This document shows positions 45,194 to 55,965 of a stretch of DNA of 64,000 nucleotides, piece after piece. Position numbers and translations under genes: made by a program. The stretch is from positions 1,674,001 through 1,738,000 of the forward strand of contig OZ241350.1 of the NCBI GenBank assembly GCA_965200095.1, read 5' to 3'. The notes beneath the pieces are model-generated. The model made no database searches, was not told where the DNA came from, and saw only the letters and a program-made list of their open reading frames with translations. The number at the start of each line of letters is the position of its first letter. Position 1 is the first letter of the stretch. The stretch is from JANQOH01 sp965200095. Lineage in GTDB: Bacteria > Pseudomonadota > Alphaproteobacteria > UBA7887.

Positions 45194-45895
45194 ATGTCGC
45201 AGCCGACGCCGGGCGGCCGTCGCCCCGGGCCCCGGTGGGCGGTCTGGGCGCTGCTGGCGGTCGCCGTCGCGGGCGGCGGCGTCGCGCTCCTCGACGGCGC
45301 TCTCTTCCCGGAAACGCGCGGCGAGCGAATCCGCCTCGTCGCGCTGGCGCTGATGTTGTGCGCGTTGCTGCCCGCCTTGTTCCTCGGCCGGCTGTCGCGC
45401 GACTTGCGCAACATTCTGGTGTGGGCGGCGCTCCTCGGCGTGCTGGCGACCGGCTATACGTTGTGGCAGCGGACGATGTACGGCGCGGCGCCGATGGCGG
45501 AGCGCGCGGCGGACGGCGCGCCGGCGACCGGCACGGCGACCGTGCGCGCCAACCGGCGCGGCGAATATGTCGTCCGCGGCCGGGTGAACGGCGCGCCGGT
45601 GACGTTCCTGGTCGATACCGGCGCATCGGATGTCGTGTTGACGCGACGGGACGCGCAGCGGATCGGCTTCGATCTCGACCGCCTTCGTTTCGTGCAGCGC
45701 TACCGCACCGCCAACGGCACGATCTTCGGCGCGCCGGTGCGTCTCGGCGAGGTGGCGATCGGCGGCGTCCGCATGGCCGATGTGCGCGGTTCGGTGGCCG
45801 ATTCGGACCTCGGCGCCTCGCTGCTCGGCATGAGTTTCATCAACCGGCTTTCGGCCTTCGAGCTCGGCGGCGGAATACTGACCCTGCGCCGGTAG
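45194..45895 (+). CDS. membrane-anchored retropepsin-like aspartic protease (TIGR02281-type)
   Basis: 233 residues from the ATG at 45194. Three membrane segments (WAVWALLAVAVAGGGVALL, LVALALMLCALLPALFLG, ILVWAALLGVLATGY) precede a periplasmic retropepsin-like domain with the catalytic FLVDTGASDVVL and the later LLGMSFINRLSAFEL. This combination is the alphaproteobacterial clan AA family. It is a probable periplasmic protease acting as a dimer; substrates unknown. Confidence 0.9.
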   Translation: MSQPTPGGRRPGPRWAVWALLAVAVAGGGVALLDGALFPETRGERIRLVALALMLCALLPALFLGRLSRDLRNILVWAALLGVLATGYTLWQRTMYGAAPMAERAADGAPATGTATVRANRRGEYVVRGRVNGAPVTFLVDTGASDVVLTRRDAQRIGFDLDRLRFVQRYRTANGTIFGAPVRLGEVAIGGVRMADVRGSVADSDLGASLLGMSFINRLSAFELGGGILTLRR

Positions 45896-45905
45896 CCGGC
45901 GGGCC

Positions 45906-47537
45906 TCAGGCGTCGAGGCGCCGGGCGCGCTCGCGCAATTCGTGCTTGCGGACCTTGCCGGTGGAGGTTTTCGGCAGGGGGCCGAAGACCACCGTCCGCG
46001 GCGCCTTGAACCGCGCCATGTTGTCGCGGCAGAAGGCGATGAGCGCCGCTTCGTCGACGGGTTCCGCATCCGCGCGCAGTTCGACGAAGGCGCAGGGCGA
46101 CTCGCCCCATTTGCGGTCGGGACGGGCGACCACCGCCGCCGCCCGGACCGCGGGATGGCGGTAGAGGACGCTCTCCACCTCGATTGACGAAATGTTTTCG
46201 CCGCCCGAAATGACGATGTCCTTCGCCCGGTCCTTCAGTTCGATATAGCCGTCGGGGTGCGCGACGCCGAGATCGCCGGTGCGGAACCACCCTCCCGCGA
46301 AGGCGGCGTGGGTGGCCTCGGGGTCCTTGAGATAGCCCTTCATGAGGGTGTTTCCGCGCATGGCGACCTCGCCGAGGGAAACGCCGTCGGCGGGCCGCGG
46401 CGCCAGGGTTTCGGGATCCACAACGGCGAGTCCGTCGAGGACGGGGTAGGCGACGCCCTGGCGCGCCTTGAGCGCCGCGCGCTCGCCGGGGTCGAGACCC
46501 TCCCATTCCTGCTGCCAGGCGCAGACCACGCCGGGGCCGTAACATTCGGTGAGGCCGTATACGTGGGTGACGTCGAAGCCGGCGCGCTCCATGGCGGCGA
46601 TGACCGGCGCCGGCGGCGGCGCCGCTGCGGTCATGACCCGCACCCTGTGGGCGAACGCCGCGCGCGCCCCGGCGGGGGCGTTCGCCACCAGGTCGAGGAC
46701 CGTCGGCGCGCCGCAGAAATGCGTGACCCCGTGCCGCGCCACGGCGTCGTAGATCGCCGGCGCCTCGACCCGGCGCAGGCACAGGTGAACGCCCGCCAGC
46801 GCGGTCACCGTCCACGGGAAGCACCAGCCGTTGCAATGGAACATCGGCAGCGTCCACAGATAGACGGGGTGCGGCGGCATCGCCCAGGCGAGCTGATTGC
46901 CGATGGCGTTCAGCCACGCGCCGCGGTGGTGATAGACGACGCCCTTGGGGTCGCCGGTGGTGCCCGAGGTGTAGTTGAGAGAGATGGCGTCCCATTCGTC
47001 GGCGACGGGGCGAGGCGCGAAGCCGGGGTCGCCGCTTTCCAGGAACGCCTCGTATTCGACCGCGCCGACGGGCTCGCCGGGGCCGTCGAAGGCGGGGTCC
47101 GGCGCGTCGACAACGAAGGGAGGGGTGTTCATACCGGCGAGGGCGGCGGCGGCGAGCGGCGCGAACTCGCGGTCGACGACGAGCAACCGCGCCTCGCCAT
47201 GTTCGAGGATGAAACGGACCGTGGCGGCGTCGAGCCGCGTGTTCAGCGCGCACAGCACCGCGCCGGCCATCGCCACGCCGTAATGCGCCTCGAGAAGACA
47301 CGGCGCGTTCGGCGCCAGCACCGCGACGGTGTCGCCGGCGCCGATTCCGCGCGCGGCGAGGGCAGCCGCCAGCCGGCGGCAGCGCGTTTCGAACTCGCGA
47401 TAGTCGGCGCGCCTTTCGCCGTGGACCCAGGCGGTGCGATGGGGATACACGGCGGCGGCGCGGGCGAGAAAGGACAGAGGCGTCAGCGGCCGATGGTTCG
47501 CCGCATTGCGCGCCAGCCCGGCGGAGTCACAGATCAT
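45906..47537 (-). CDS. AMP-forming acyl-CoA synthetase
   Basis: 543 residues from the ATG at 47537 (MICDSAGLARNAANHRPLTP); the frame extends to 47618 without support. ANL superfamily: P-loop-like SLNYTSGTTGDPKGVVY, WTLPMFHCNGWCFPW, YGLTECYGP, WFRTGDLGVAHPDGYIEL and the C-terminal lysine region PKTSTGKVRKHEL. The FHCNGW motif is typical of medium-chain and methylmercaptopropionate-CoA ligase (DmdB-like) members. The substrate cannot be fixed from sequence alone. Confidence 0.9.
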   Translation of the reverse strand: MICDSAGLARNAANHRPLTPLSFLARAAAVYPHRTAWVHGERRADYREFETRCRRLAAALAARGIGAGDTVAVLAPNAPCLLEAHYGVAMAGAVLCALNTRLDAATVRFILEHGEARLLVVDREFAPLAAAALAGMNTPPFVVDAPDPAFDGPGEPVGAVEYEAFLESGDPGFAPRPVADEWDAISLNYTSGTTGDPKGVVYHHRGAWLNAIGNQLAWAMPPHPVYLWTLPMFHCNGWCFPWTVTALAGVHLCLRRVEAPAIYDAVARHGVTHFCGAPTVLDLVANAPAGARAAFAHRVRVMTAAAPPPAPVIAAMERAGFDVTHVYGLTECYGPGVVCAWQQEWEGLDPGERAALKARQGVAYPVLDGLAVVDPETLAPRPADGVSLGEVAMRGNTLMKGYLKDPEATHAAFAGGWFRTGDLGVAHPDGYIELKDRAKDIVISGGENISSIEVESVLYRHPAVRAAAVVARPDRKWGESPCAFVELRADAEPVDEAALIAFCRDNMARFKAPRTVVFGPLPKTSTGKVRKHELRERARRLDA

Positions 47538-47733
47538 CGCGGCGGCGCCTCCCCTGTCGATCGCGGCGAATATGGGGGCGAACGGCCGCCCCGCGCAAGC
47601 GGCCGTCGTTCTTGACAACCCCGGATTCCCCGTGTAGCCGTGCCCGCGGGTTCTTCACCGGCATGCGGGGCGTCCGGGCCGGCGAGAGCGCGCATGTCTA
47701 CGGTTGGACGGATAACCGCGGGGAGGCGGACAC

Positions 47734-47973
47734 ATGGCTGAAGACAAATCCGGGAACGAGCCGACGCCGGAGCAAGTGGAAAAGGGCCAGCAGCTCTACG
47801 CCGATATCGTGGCTCGCTACTACGGCGACCCCGACTTCAAGGCGAAGGTCGACGCGAACCCGACCGAGACGTTGCAGGCCGAAGGTCTCAGGATCCCCCC
47901 GGGGACGAAGATCAAACTCCTGTTCAACACCCAGAACCTCGTGCACATCGTGCTGCCGGCGCCGCAGAAATAG
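47734..47973 (+). CDS. NHLP-like (nitrile-hydratase-leader-like) small protein
   Basis: 79 residues from the ATG at 47734. The segment ARYYGDPDFKAKVDANPTET followed by LQAEGLRIPPGTKIKLLF and VHIVLP is the pattern of nitrile-hydratase-alpha-like leader peptides used as RiPP precursors. Here the protein ends seven or so residues after the leader part (APQK), with no Gly-Gly site and no core peptide. No maturation enzyme is nearby. It could be an orphan precursor relative or a small protein with another job. Confidence 0.65.
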   Translation: MAEDKSGNEPTPEQVEKGQQLYADIVARYYGDPDFKAKVDANPTETLQAEGLRIPPGTKIKLLFNTQNLVHIVLPAPQK

Positions 47974-47994
47974 GAGAGACGGCGCTTCCGGCGT

Positions 47995-48761
47995 TCAACC
48001 GGCGGGGGGCGCGCGGCGGGCGAGACCGCGGATCACGCCGCGCAGCGTGCGCACTTCCTGCCCGCTGGGCCGCGCCCGCTGGAGAAGCGCGCGGAGCGTG
48101 CGCGCCATGCCGGCGCGCTTTTCGGGCGGGCGGAAGTAACCCCGCGCGTCGAGCTCGCCCTCGAGGTGAGCGAACAGGGCGAGCAGCTCGGCCTTGCGCG
48201 CCGCGCGTCCGGAGGGCGGACGCGCGGCGCGGACGCCCGCCGCCGATTCCGGGGCGGCGCGCCGCCATTCCCAGGCGATCAACAGCACCGCCATCGCGAG
48301 ATTGAGCGACGGGCACTCCGGCGCGGCGGGGATCGCGACGGTCGCGTCGGCGAGGGCGAGGGCGTCATTGTCCAGCCCCGCGCTCTCGCGTCCGAACAGG
48401 ACGGCGGTTTCCTCGGCCCGATGCGCCGCGGCGCGCAGCAACGCCGCGGCGGCGGAGGGCGCGACGGTGCGCAGCGCCATGTCGCGCGGGCGGGCGGTGG
48501 CGGCGAGCACGCGCCGGCGGTCCGCGACCGCGGCCTCGAGGCTGTCGAACAGCGCGGCGCCGTCGATGACGCGGCGGGCGCCGGCGGCGTTCGCCTGCGC
48601 CGCCGGGTTGGGCCAGCCGTCGCGGGGGCGCACCAGGCGCAGGTCGTCGAGGCCGAAATTGAGCATGGCGCGCGCCGCGGCGCCGATGTTTTCGCCCAGC
48701 TGCGGCTCCACCAGCACGATAGCCGGCCGTCCGGACGCGGGCGCTTCGCCGGCGGGTCCGG

Positions 48762-48780
<19 letters not shown>
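47995..48780 (-). CDS. trmJ: TrmJ-like tRNA 2'-O-methyltransferase
   Basis: 261 residues from the ATG at 48780, overlapping cysS by 19 bp. SPOUT fold: IVLVEPQLGENIGAAARAML and NFGLDDLRLVRPRDGWPN at the start, VLFGRESAGLDNDALALAD in the middle and IPAAPECPSLNLAMAVLLIA as the knot. The C-terminal extension (LLALFAHLEGELDARGYFRP) is the usual TrmJ dimerisation tail. It methylates ribose at position 32 of tRNAs. Confidence 0.92.
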
Positions 48781-50107
<1,327 letters not shown>

Positions 50108-50111
<4 letters not shown>

Positions 50112-50503
50112 CGGTCCTCGCGCGCGAAAGGCGCGTCCGCCCGCGCCCGCCGCGCCGCGAGCCAGCCCAGCGTCAGCGAGAAGCAGGCCAGCACGAAAAG
50201 TTTGTTCACGAACCAGCTCGCAGTCCAGACGGTCCACTCCGGCGCGCCGAGGAAGAGCGCGAGTTTGACGGTCACGATAGCGATCTCGGCCAGCGACATC
50301 GCGAAGGCGAGGGCGAGGGCGTAGCGCGCCCGGCGCAACAGCGCCCGGCCGAGCCACAGATGCGCCGCCCACCAGAAATCCCACATGATATACGCGCCGA
50401 CAGGCGACCCCTCGGCCAGCGCGAAGGCCGCGGGAAAGGCGAATTTGATCGTGACCGTCCACGCCGCGAGGACGAAGAGGAAATGGGCGAGAAACGAGCT
50501 CAC
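50108..50503 (-). CDS. small multi-helix membrane protein, unknown
   Basis: 131 residues from a GTG at 50503 that overlaps the aldo/keto reductase stop; its own stop overlaps cysS. Three or four membrane helices (FLAHFLFVLAAWTVTIKFAF, GAYIMWDFWWAAHLWL, LALAFAMSLAEIAIVTVKLA, WFVNKLFVLACFSLTLGWL). I know similar proteins only as conserved hypotheticals. It is cotranscribed with the reductase and cysS. Confidence 0.7.
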
Positions 50504-51711
50504 GAAGCGAGTCGGGCCGCCGCCGCGCGCGTCAGTTCGGGGATATCCAGCCCGAAGGCGCAGGCGTTCAGGCAGGCCCGATGGGCGCAGGACCCGCAGG
50601 CCGAGGCGTCGAGCGCCGCCCAGCTCTCGCGCGCCAGCGCCTCGTCGCCGTAATCGACCGCATACATGCGCGCCCGCAGGACATCGGCGATCGCCACGCC
50701 CTCGGGGCAGGAGTCGGCGCACGCCCCGCAGGCGGGCCGGCAATAGCGGTCGCCGTTCCGCGCCAGATAGCGTTCGAGGATCGAGCGGTCGGCGTCGGTG
50801 GGCGCGCCTCCGCCCGACGCGGCGACATATTCGTCGATCAGACGCCGGCTCGTCATCGACACGACCAGGGCGTCCACATTGCGGTCGGCGAGCACCCAGC
50901 GAAAGGCGGCCTGGGCGAAGGTGCCGCCCGGCCTCTCGAAGGCGCGCAGGTCGTTGAGTCGCGCGCCGGCGAGGGTTTTCATCGCGACGACTCCGACGCC
51001 GTTCTCGCGCGCCCGGGCGAGCCGCGCCGGCAATTCCGTCTGGAGCGCGTAGAAACGCAGCGCGTTGCGCAGTCCGTCGAGGAAATCGGGCGACCGGGTG
51101 AAATTGTAGGAAACCAGGAACACGTCCGCCAGGCCGCGGTCCATCGCATGGTCGAGGCACTCGACGAGGCGGCCGCCATGGCCCGACATTCCGCGGAAGC
51201 GGATCTTGCCCTGTTCGACGGCGCGTTCGGCGAACGCCTCCCATTCGGGGTTGGCGATGCGCGCGACATCGTTCACGGCGTGCAGGTAATAGATGTCGAG
51301 CCAGTCGGTGCGCAGACGGCGCAGGCTGCCTTCGAGCGCGGCCATCATGTCGGCCTGGCGGTCGCGCGCGCCGGCGCGGGTTTTGGAGGCGAGCACGACC
51401 TCCGCGCGCCGGCCCTCCAGCGCGACGCCCAGCGCCTCCTCGGCGGCGCCGAAGCGATAACTCTCGGCAGTGTCGAAAAAGGTGACCCCGCGCTCCAGCG
51501 CGTGCCGCGCCAGCGCCGGGTCGGCGGAGCCGCTCGAGCCGAAGGAAATGTCGGAGACCTCGAGGCCGGTGCGCCCGAGGACCGCCTTGCGGCGGATACG
51601 CGGCGCCTCGCCGCCGCGCGCGCCCCAGGCGCCGGAGGCGGCCGCGGCCGCGCCCACCGCGCCGGAAGCGCCGAGCGCCATGACCTGTCGCCGATCCAGC
51701 ATGGCGCGCAT
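50500..51711 (-). CDS. aldo/keto reductase with C-terminal cysteine-rich (Fe-S) domain
   Basis: 403 residues from the ATG at 51711; a second ATG at 51702 is close. A twin-Arg-like lead (LDRRQVMALGASGAVGAA) suggests export by Tat or lipid attachment. The reductase barrel has the catalytic set in FFDTAESYRFG (Asp, Tyr), LASKTRAG (Lys) and DIYYLHAV (His). The tail contains CRPACGACADSCPEG and CGSCAHRACLNAC, an Fe-S-type cysteine cluster. It belongs to a group of aldo/keto reductases with a ferredoxin-like end; the substrate is unknown. Confidence 0.88.
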   Translation of the reverse strand: MRAMLDRRQVMALGASGAVGAAAAASGAWGARGGEAPRIRRKAVLGRTGLEVSDISFGSSGSADPALARHALERGVTFFDTAESYRFGAAEEALGVALEGRRAEVVLASKTRAGARDRQADMMAALEGSLRRLRTDWLDIYYLHAVNDVARIANPEWEAFAERAVEQGKIRFRGMSGHGGRLVECLDHAMDRGLADVFLVSYNFTRSPDFLDGLRNALRFYALQTELPARLARARENGVGVVAMKTLAGARLNDLRAFERPGGTFAQAAFRWVLADRNVDALVVSMTSRRLIDEYVAASGGGAPTDADRSILERYLARNGDRYCRPACGACADSCPEGVAIADVLRARMYAVDYGDEALARESWAALDASACGSCAHRACLNACAFGLDIPELTRAAAARLAS

Positions 51712-51851
51712 GGTAGGGCGCGCGCCGCCGCGCTTCAACGCCGCGACCGTCGGCGCGCCGGGCGCGAAAAACCTGTCCCGCGCCGGGAATCCGGGATAGA
51801 AGGGCGGCCGCTTCCCTTTGCGACGATGGACGCGGCGACCGCCGCCCGGCG

Positions 51852-52748
51852 ATGCTCGACCCCACTCACATTCTCATCAACGGCGTCACCTACGCCTCGT
51901 GGCTGTTTCTGGTCGCCGTCGGGCTGACGCTGATCTACGGGGTGATGAACATCCTCAATGTCGCCCATGGCAGTCTCTATGCCATCGGCGCATACGCCGC
52001 CGCGTGGTCGGTGGGGGAATATGCGACGACCGGAGGGCCGGTCTTCGTGGACTATGCGTTGCTGCTCGCGGCGGCGCTGGCGACGGGCCTCGTCCTCGGC
52101 CCGGCGATCGAGCGCGGCGTGTTGCGCTGGCTCTACGAGCGCGACGAGATCGTGATCGTGCTCGCGACCTTCGCCCTGTTCCTGATTCTCGAAGACGCGA
52201 TCAAACTGGCGTTCGGGGTGGAGTCCTACCTGCCCTTCCGGCCCTATGGGGCGCTCGGTTACGCCGAGGTCGGGGGCATCCCCTTTGCGGTCTACGAATT
52301 CTGTCTGGTGGCGTTGTCGGCGGCGGTGGGCGGCGCGGTGTGGTTCGGCCTGAACCGCACGCGGGCGGGCAAACTGCTTCAGGCGGTGATCCACGACCGC
52401 GAGATCGCCCTCGCGCTCGGCATCGACGTAACACGGATGTTCGTGGCGACCTTCACCATCGGCGCGGTGCTGGGCGCTCTCGGCGGCGCGTTCACGGCGC
52501 CGATGATCTCGGTGGTTCCGGGCATCGGCGTCGAGGTCATCGTGCTCGCCTTCGCGGTAGTGGTGATCGGCGGCCTGGGCAGTATCGAAGGCGCGGCGAT
52601 CGGCGCTCTGCTCGTCGGCATCGGACGCACCCTCGCGGTTAACGCGATGCCGGAACTCGAGCTTTTCGTGGTCTACGGCGTCATGGCGCTGGTGCTGATC
52701 GCGCGGCCGCAGGGCCTGTTCGGACGCGCCGAAGCGCGCAGGATCTGA
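51852..52748 (+). CDS. branched-chain amino-acid-type ABC permease (LivH-like)
   Basis: 298 residues from the ATG at 51852. It has about eight membrane helices and the family hallmarks NGVTYASWLFLVAVGLTLIY, GVMNILNVAHGSLYAIGAY and GLGSIEGAAIGALLVG near the end. It is a HAAT-type transporter inner-membrane subunit, first of four genes. No periplasmic binding protein gene is in the cluster, so the substrate is not defined by context. Confidence 0.93.
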   Translation: MLDPTHILINGVTYASWLFLVAVGLTLIYGVMNILNVAHGSLYAIGAYAAAWSVGEYATTGGPVFVDYALLLAAALATGLVLGPAIERGVLRWLYERDEIVIVLATFALFLILEDAIKLAFGVESYLPFRPYGALGYAEVGGIPFAVYEFCLVALSAAVGGAVWFGLNRTRAGKLLQAVIHDREIALALGIDVTRMFVATFTIGAVLGALGGAFTAPMISVVPGIGVEVIVLAFAVVVIGGLGSIEGAAIGALLVGIGRTLAVNAMPELELFVVYGVMALVLIARPQGLFGRAEARRI

Positions 52749-52756
52749 CGTCGACG

Positions 52757-53749
52757 ATGCGCCGCGACGATAACCGACGCCCCGGCGCCGGGTTTGCGAT
52801 CCCCGCCGACCGCACCGTTCCCGGCCTTGCGGCGGCGGCGCTCGTCATTCTGTCGACGTGGTGGTGGCTGCCGGGGTGGGCCGTCAACATGCTGGCTCTG
52901 GCGCTGGCCAACGGGCTGGTGGTGCTGGGGCTGACGATCCAGATCCGCGCCGGTCTGGTGTCGTTCGGCCAGGCGCTCTATTACGGCATCGGGGCCTATG
53001 CGGCGGCGATGCTGGGCCATTTCGCCGGCGTGTCCGATGTCTTCGTCATGCTGGCCGCCGGCGCGGGCGCGTCGGCGGGGGTTGCGGCGGCGCTGGGGTT
53101 TCTCATGGCGCGCTACCGGGGCATTTTCTTCGCCATGCTCAGCCTCGCCTTTTCGATGATCCTGTTCGGCCTGTTGACCAACAGCGCGGCGCTCGGCAGC
53201 ACCGACGGCTTCGGCGTGCCGGCGCCGACCTTTCTCGGTTTCGCCCCGGCGGACAACGCCCGGCTGACGCTGTTCCTGTTCGCGCTGGTGGCGCTGCTCG
53301 CCCTCGCCGCGGCTTGCGCCGCGCATCGCTACCTGCGCTCCGCGATGGGGTGGACCGGCGAGGCGATCCGCGAAAACGAGGTGCGCGCGGCCTATCTGGG
53401 CGCCGCAGTGCGCCGCGCGGTGCACGTCAAATACGTGCTCGCGGCCGCCTGTTCGGGGATCGGCGGGGTGCTCACCGCGTTGCTCATCGGCCACGTCACG
53501 CCGGAGGACTTCGTCTACTGGACGAAATCCGGCGAGTTCGTGTTCGTCGCCATCCTGTCGGGGACCGGCAGCGTCGCCGCGCCGTTCGTCGGTTCGCTGA
53601 TCTTCGAACTGGTGCGCAGTTACGCGCTGCAATACGCGCCCGATTTCTGGCAGGTCCTGCTCGGCGGGACCTTGTTGCTGACGATCCTCTTCCTGCCCGG
53701 CGGGTTGTGGTCGGCCTTCCGCGCGATGCGGCGGAGCGAGCGACCGTGA
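52757..53749 (+). CDS. branched-chain amino-acid-type ABC permease (LivM-like)
   Basis: 330 residues from the ATG at 52757. Second permease of the cluster: VLGLTIQIRAGLVSFGQALY, YYGIGAYAAAMLGHF and GTGSVAAPFVGSLIFELVRS. It pairs with the LivH-like protein. The stop overlaps the ATPase start (GTGA). Confidence 0.93.
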   Translation: MRRDDNRRPGAGFAIPADRTVPGLAAAALVILSTWWWLPGWAVNMLALALANGLVVLGLTIQIRAGLVSFGQALYYGIGAYAAAMLGHFAGVSDVFVMLAAGAGASAGVAAALGFLMARYRGIFFAMLSLAFSMILFGLLTNSAALGSTDGFGVPAPTFLGFAPADNARLTLFLFALVALLALAAACAAHRYLRSAMGWTGEAIRENEVRAAYLGAAVRRAVHVKYVLAAACSGIGGVLTALLIGHVTPEDFVYWTKSGEFVFVAILSGTGSVAAPFVGSLIFELVRSYALQYAPDFWQVLLGGTLLLTILFLPGGLWSAFRAMRRSERP

Positions 53750-54510
53750 CCGCGGCGGTGCTTGAGGCGGCGGGCCTCGACAAGCGCTTCGGCGCAGTGG
53801 TCGCGGCCGACGACGTGCGCCTGACGGTGAACGCCGGCGAGCGCATCGGCGTCATCGGCGCGAACGGCGCCGGCAAGACCACCTTCGTCAACATGGTCAC
53901 CGGCTATCTCAAACCCGACCGCGGCGCGATCCGCCACAACGGCCGCGCCATCGACGGATACGACCCGCGCCGCATCTGCCGCCTCGGCATCCGCCGCTCG
54001 TTCCAGATCCCGCAGCTCTTCGCCGAGCTCTCGGTGTTCGAGAACATGATGGTGGCGGTGGGGATCGCCGGGCGGAAGCGCGCCGGCTTTTGGCGCCCGC
54101 TGCGCAACCCCGAAACCGCCGTCGAGGTGCGCGCCGCGCTCGAACGCTTCGGCATCGACATCTATGCCGGCCGGGCGGCGGGCGAACTGCCGCAGGGCGT
54201 GCGCAAATTGCTCGATATCGCCATGGCGACGGTCGGCGAAACCTCGCTGCTGCTGCTCGACGAACCGACGAGCGGGATCAGCGCCGCCGAAAAGGGCGCG
54301 ACGATGGAGACCGTCGCCGGCGCGCTGGCGACGGACTCGACCGCAACCCTGTTCATCGAGCACGACATGGAAGTGGTGGAGCGCCACGCCGAGCGCGTCG
54401 TCGCCTTTTACGAAGGGCGCGTCATCGCCGACGGCCCCACCGCCGCGGTGCTCGCCGACCCGGAGGTGCGCCGCCATGTCATCGGTCCCGAACTGCACCG
54501 GCGGGCCTGA
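53746..54510 (+). CDS. branched-chain amino-acid-type ABC ATPase (LivG-like)
   Basis: 254 residues from a GTG at 53746. Walker A GANGAGKTTF, the Q-loop region IRRSFQIPQLF, signature LPQGVRKLLDIAMA (atypical, without LSGGQ), and Walker B LLLLDEPTSGIS. It energises the LivHM permease. The next ATPase starts one base after its stop. Confidence 0.93.
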   Translation: MTAAVLEAAGLDKRFGAVVAADDVRLTVNAGERIGVIGANGAGKTTFVNMVTGYLKPDRGAIRHNGRAIDGYDPRRICRLGIRRSFQIPQLFAELSVFENMMVAVGIAGRKRAGFWRPLRNPETAVEVRAALERFGIDIYAGRAAGELPQGVRKLLDIAMATVGETSLLLLDEPTSGISAAEKGATMETVAGALATDSTATLFIEHDMEVVERHAERVVAFYEGRVIADGPTAAVLADPEVRRHVIGPELHRRA

Positions 54511-54511
54511 T

Positions 54512-55213
54512 ATGGGCGCGCTCACGGTCGGCGGTCTCTGCGTGTCGATAGCCGGGGCGCCGATCCTCGAAGACGTATCGCTGGAAGCGCCGGCGGGAAG
54601 CGTCTGCGGATTGATGGGACGCAACGGCGCGGGCAAGACGACCTTCATGCGCGCCGTCATGGGGTTGTTGCGCATCCGCGCCGGTTCGATGGCGTTTGCG
54701 GGGCGCGACCTCGCATCGCTGCCGGCGCAGGCGCGCGCCGGGCTCGGCATCGGCTACATGCCGGAAGACCGTCGCCTGGTTCCCGGCCTCGGCGTGCGCG
54801 AGAACGTGCTGATGCCGGCCTGGGCGACCCGCCGCGCCGACGCCGCGGCGAGGCTGGAGCGCATTCACGGTCTGATGCCCGAAGTCGCCGCCTTCGCCGG
54901 GCGCCGCGCGATGCAACTTTCCGGCGGCCAGCAGAAATTGGTGGCGCTGGCCCGCGCGCTGATGGCGGGTGACGCCCTGGTGCTGCTCGACGAACCGTTC
55001 GAGGGCGTGGCTCCGGCGCTCGCCGTGCGCCTCGCCGAGGTCCTGTCCGGTCTGAAGACCCTGGGGCTGACCGTCCTGCTGTCGGAATCGGACACCACCC
55101 ACTCGGAAGAGCTGCTCGACCGGCTCTACGTCATCGAGCGCGGGCGTGTGAAACGCGCCGGAAGCGAGGAAACACGAGACGGACAGGCCGCTGATTCGCC
55201 ACCGGGGGTATGA
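54512..55213 (+). CDS. branched-chain amino-acid-type ABC ATPase (LivF-like)
   Basis: 233 residues from the ATG at 54512. Walker A GRNGAGKTTFMRA, the YMPEDRRLVPGLGVRENVL region, signature LSGGQQKLVALARAL and Walker B LVLLDEPFEGVAPAL. It partners the LivG-like ATPase. The end RDGQAADSPPG is a loose tail. Confidence 0.93.
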   Translation: MGALTVGGLCVSIAGAPILEDVSLEAPAGSVCGLMGRNGAGKTTFMRAVMGLLRIRAGSMAFAGRDLASLPAQARAGLGIGYMPEDRRLVPGLGVRENVLMPAWATRRADAAARLERIHGLMPEVAAFAGRRAMQLSGGQQKLVALARALMAGDALVLLDEPFEGVAPALAVRLAEVLSGLKTLGLTVLLSESDTTHSEELLDRLYVIERGRVKRAGSEETRDGQAADSPPGV

Positions 55214-55260
55214 TGGATGTGTAGACGCCTGCGTGATCGACCTTCTGTCCGTCCGGCGGG

Positions 55261-55941
55261 ATGCGGCCAGCGGAGACGAGGTTCTGCTCCATGAGGAACC
55301 GGGGCGCAATCGCAGATCCCATGCTGTTCGAGAGGGCGTCCGAACGAGGAGCGGTCTCGCCCCTGCTACGGAATCCGTCGGGGAATCTGTTTCCGGACCT
55401 TCCCGTATCGGAATTCGACATAATATACGCCGACCCGCCTTGGGATTACAAGGGCCAGTTGCAGCACGCTGGCGAGGGCAGCTGCGATACCGGCGGCGCG
55501 ATACGCCACTACGGGACTGTGACGCTCGACGATCTCAAGCGGCTGCCGGTGGAGAGGATTGCTGCCGGGAACAGTCTGTTGTTTCTCTGGGCCACCAACC
55601 CGCATCTCGATCAGGCGATCGACCTCGGCAAGTCATGGGGTTTCAAGTGGGCGACCGTTGCCTTTGTCTGGGACAAGGTGCGGGTCAATCCGGGATTTTA
55701 CACGATGAGTCAGTGCGAACTCTGTCTTGTCTTCAAGAAAGGTAAAATACCCCGGCCGCGGGGAGCGCGTAATGTGCGCCAGTTTCTGAGTGAAAAGCGC
55801 GGGGCGCATTCGCGAAAACCCGAAGAGGCGCGCCGCCGGATAGAAAGAATGTTTCCCGAGCTACGCAAGATAGAGTTGTTCGCTCGCGGTCCGGCGCCGA
55901 AAAACTGGACCTGCTGGGGGAGCGAAGCCGATGGCGCGTGA
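55261..55941 (+). CDS. MT-A70-family DNA/RNA adenine methyltransferase
   Basis: 226 residues from the ATG at 55261; ATGs at 55291 and 55321 are equally possible since no clear ribosome site marks one. The catalytic motif is DIIYADPPWDYKG, with AIRHYGTVTLDDLKRLP, LLFLWATNPHLDQAI and a late ELFARGPAPKNWTCWG. The family methylates N6 of adenine in DNA (common in phages) or RNA. It has no restriction partner here, so it looks like an orphan, perhaps phage-derived. Confidence 0.85.
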   Translation: MRPAETRFCSMRNRGAIADPMLFERASERGAVSPLLRNPSGNLFPDLPVSEFDIIYADPPWDYKGQLQHAGEGSCDTGGAIRHYGTVTLDDLKRLPVERIAAGNSLLFLWATNPHLDQAIDLGKSWGFKWATVAFVWDKVRVNPGFYTMSQCELCLVFKKGKIPRPRGARNVRQFLSEKRGAHSRKPEEARRRIERMFPELRKIELFARGPAPKNWTCWGSEADGA

Positions 55942-55965
55942 GCGTCGAACCGACCCGCTCATGCG

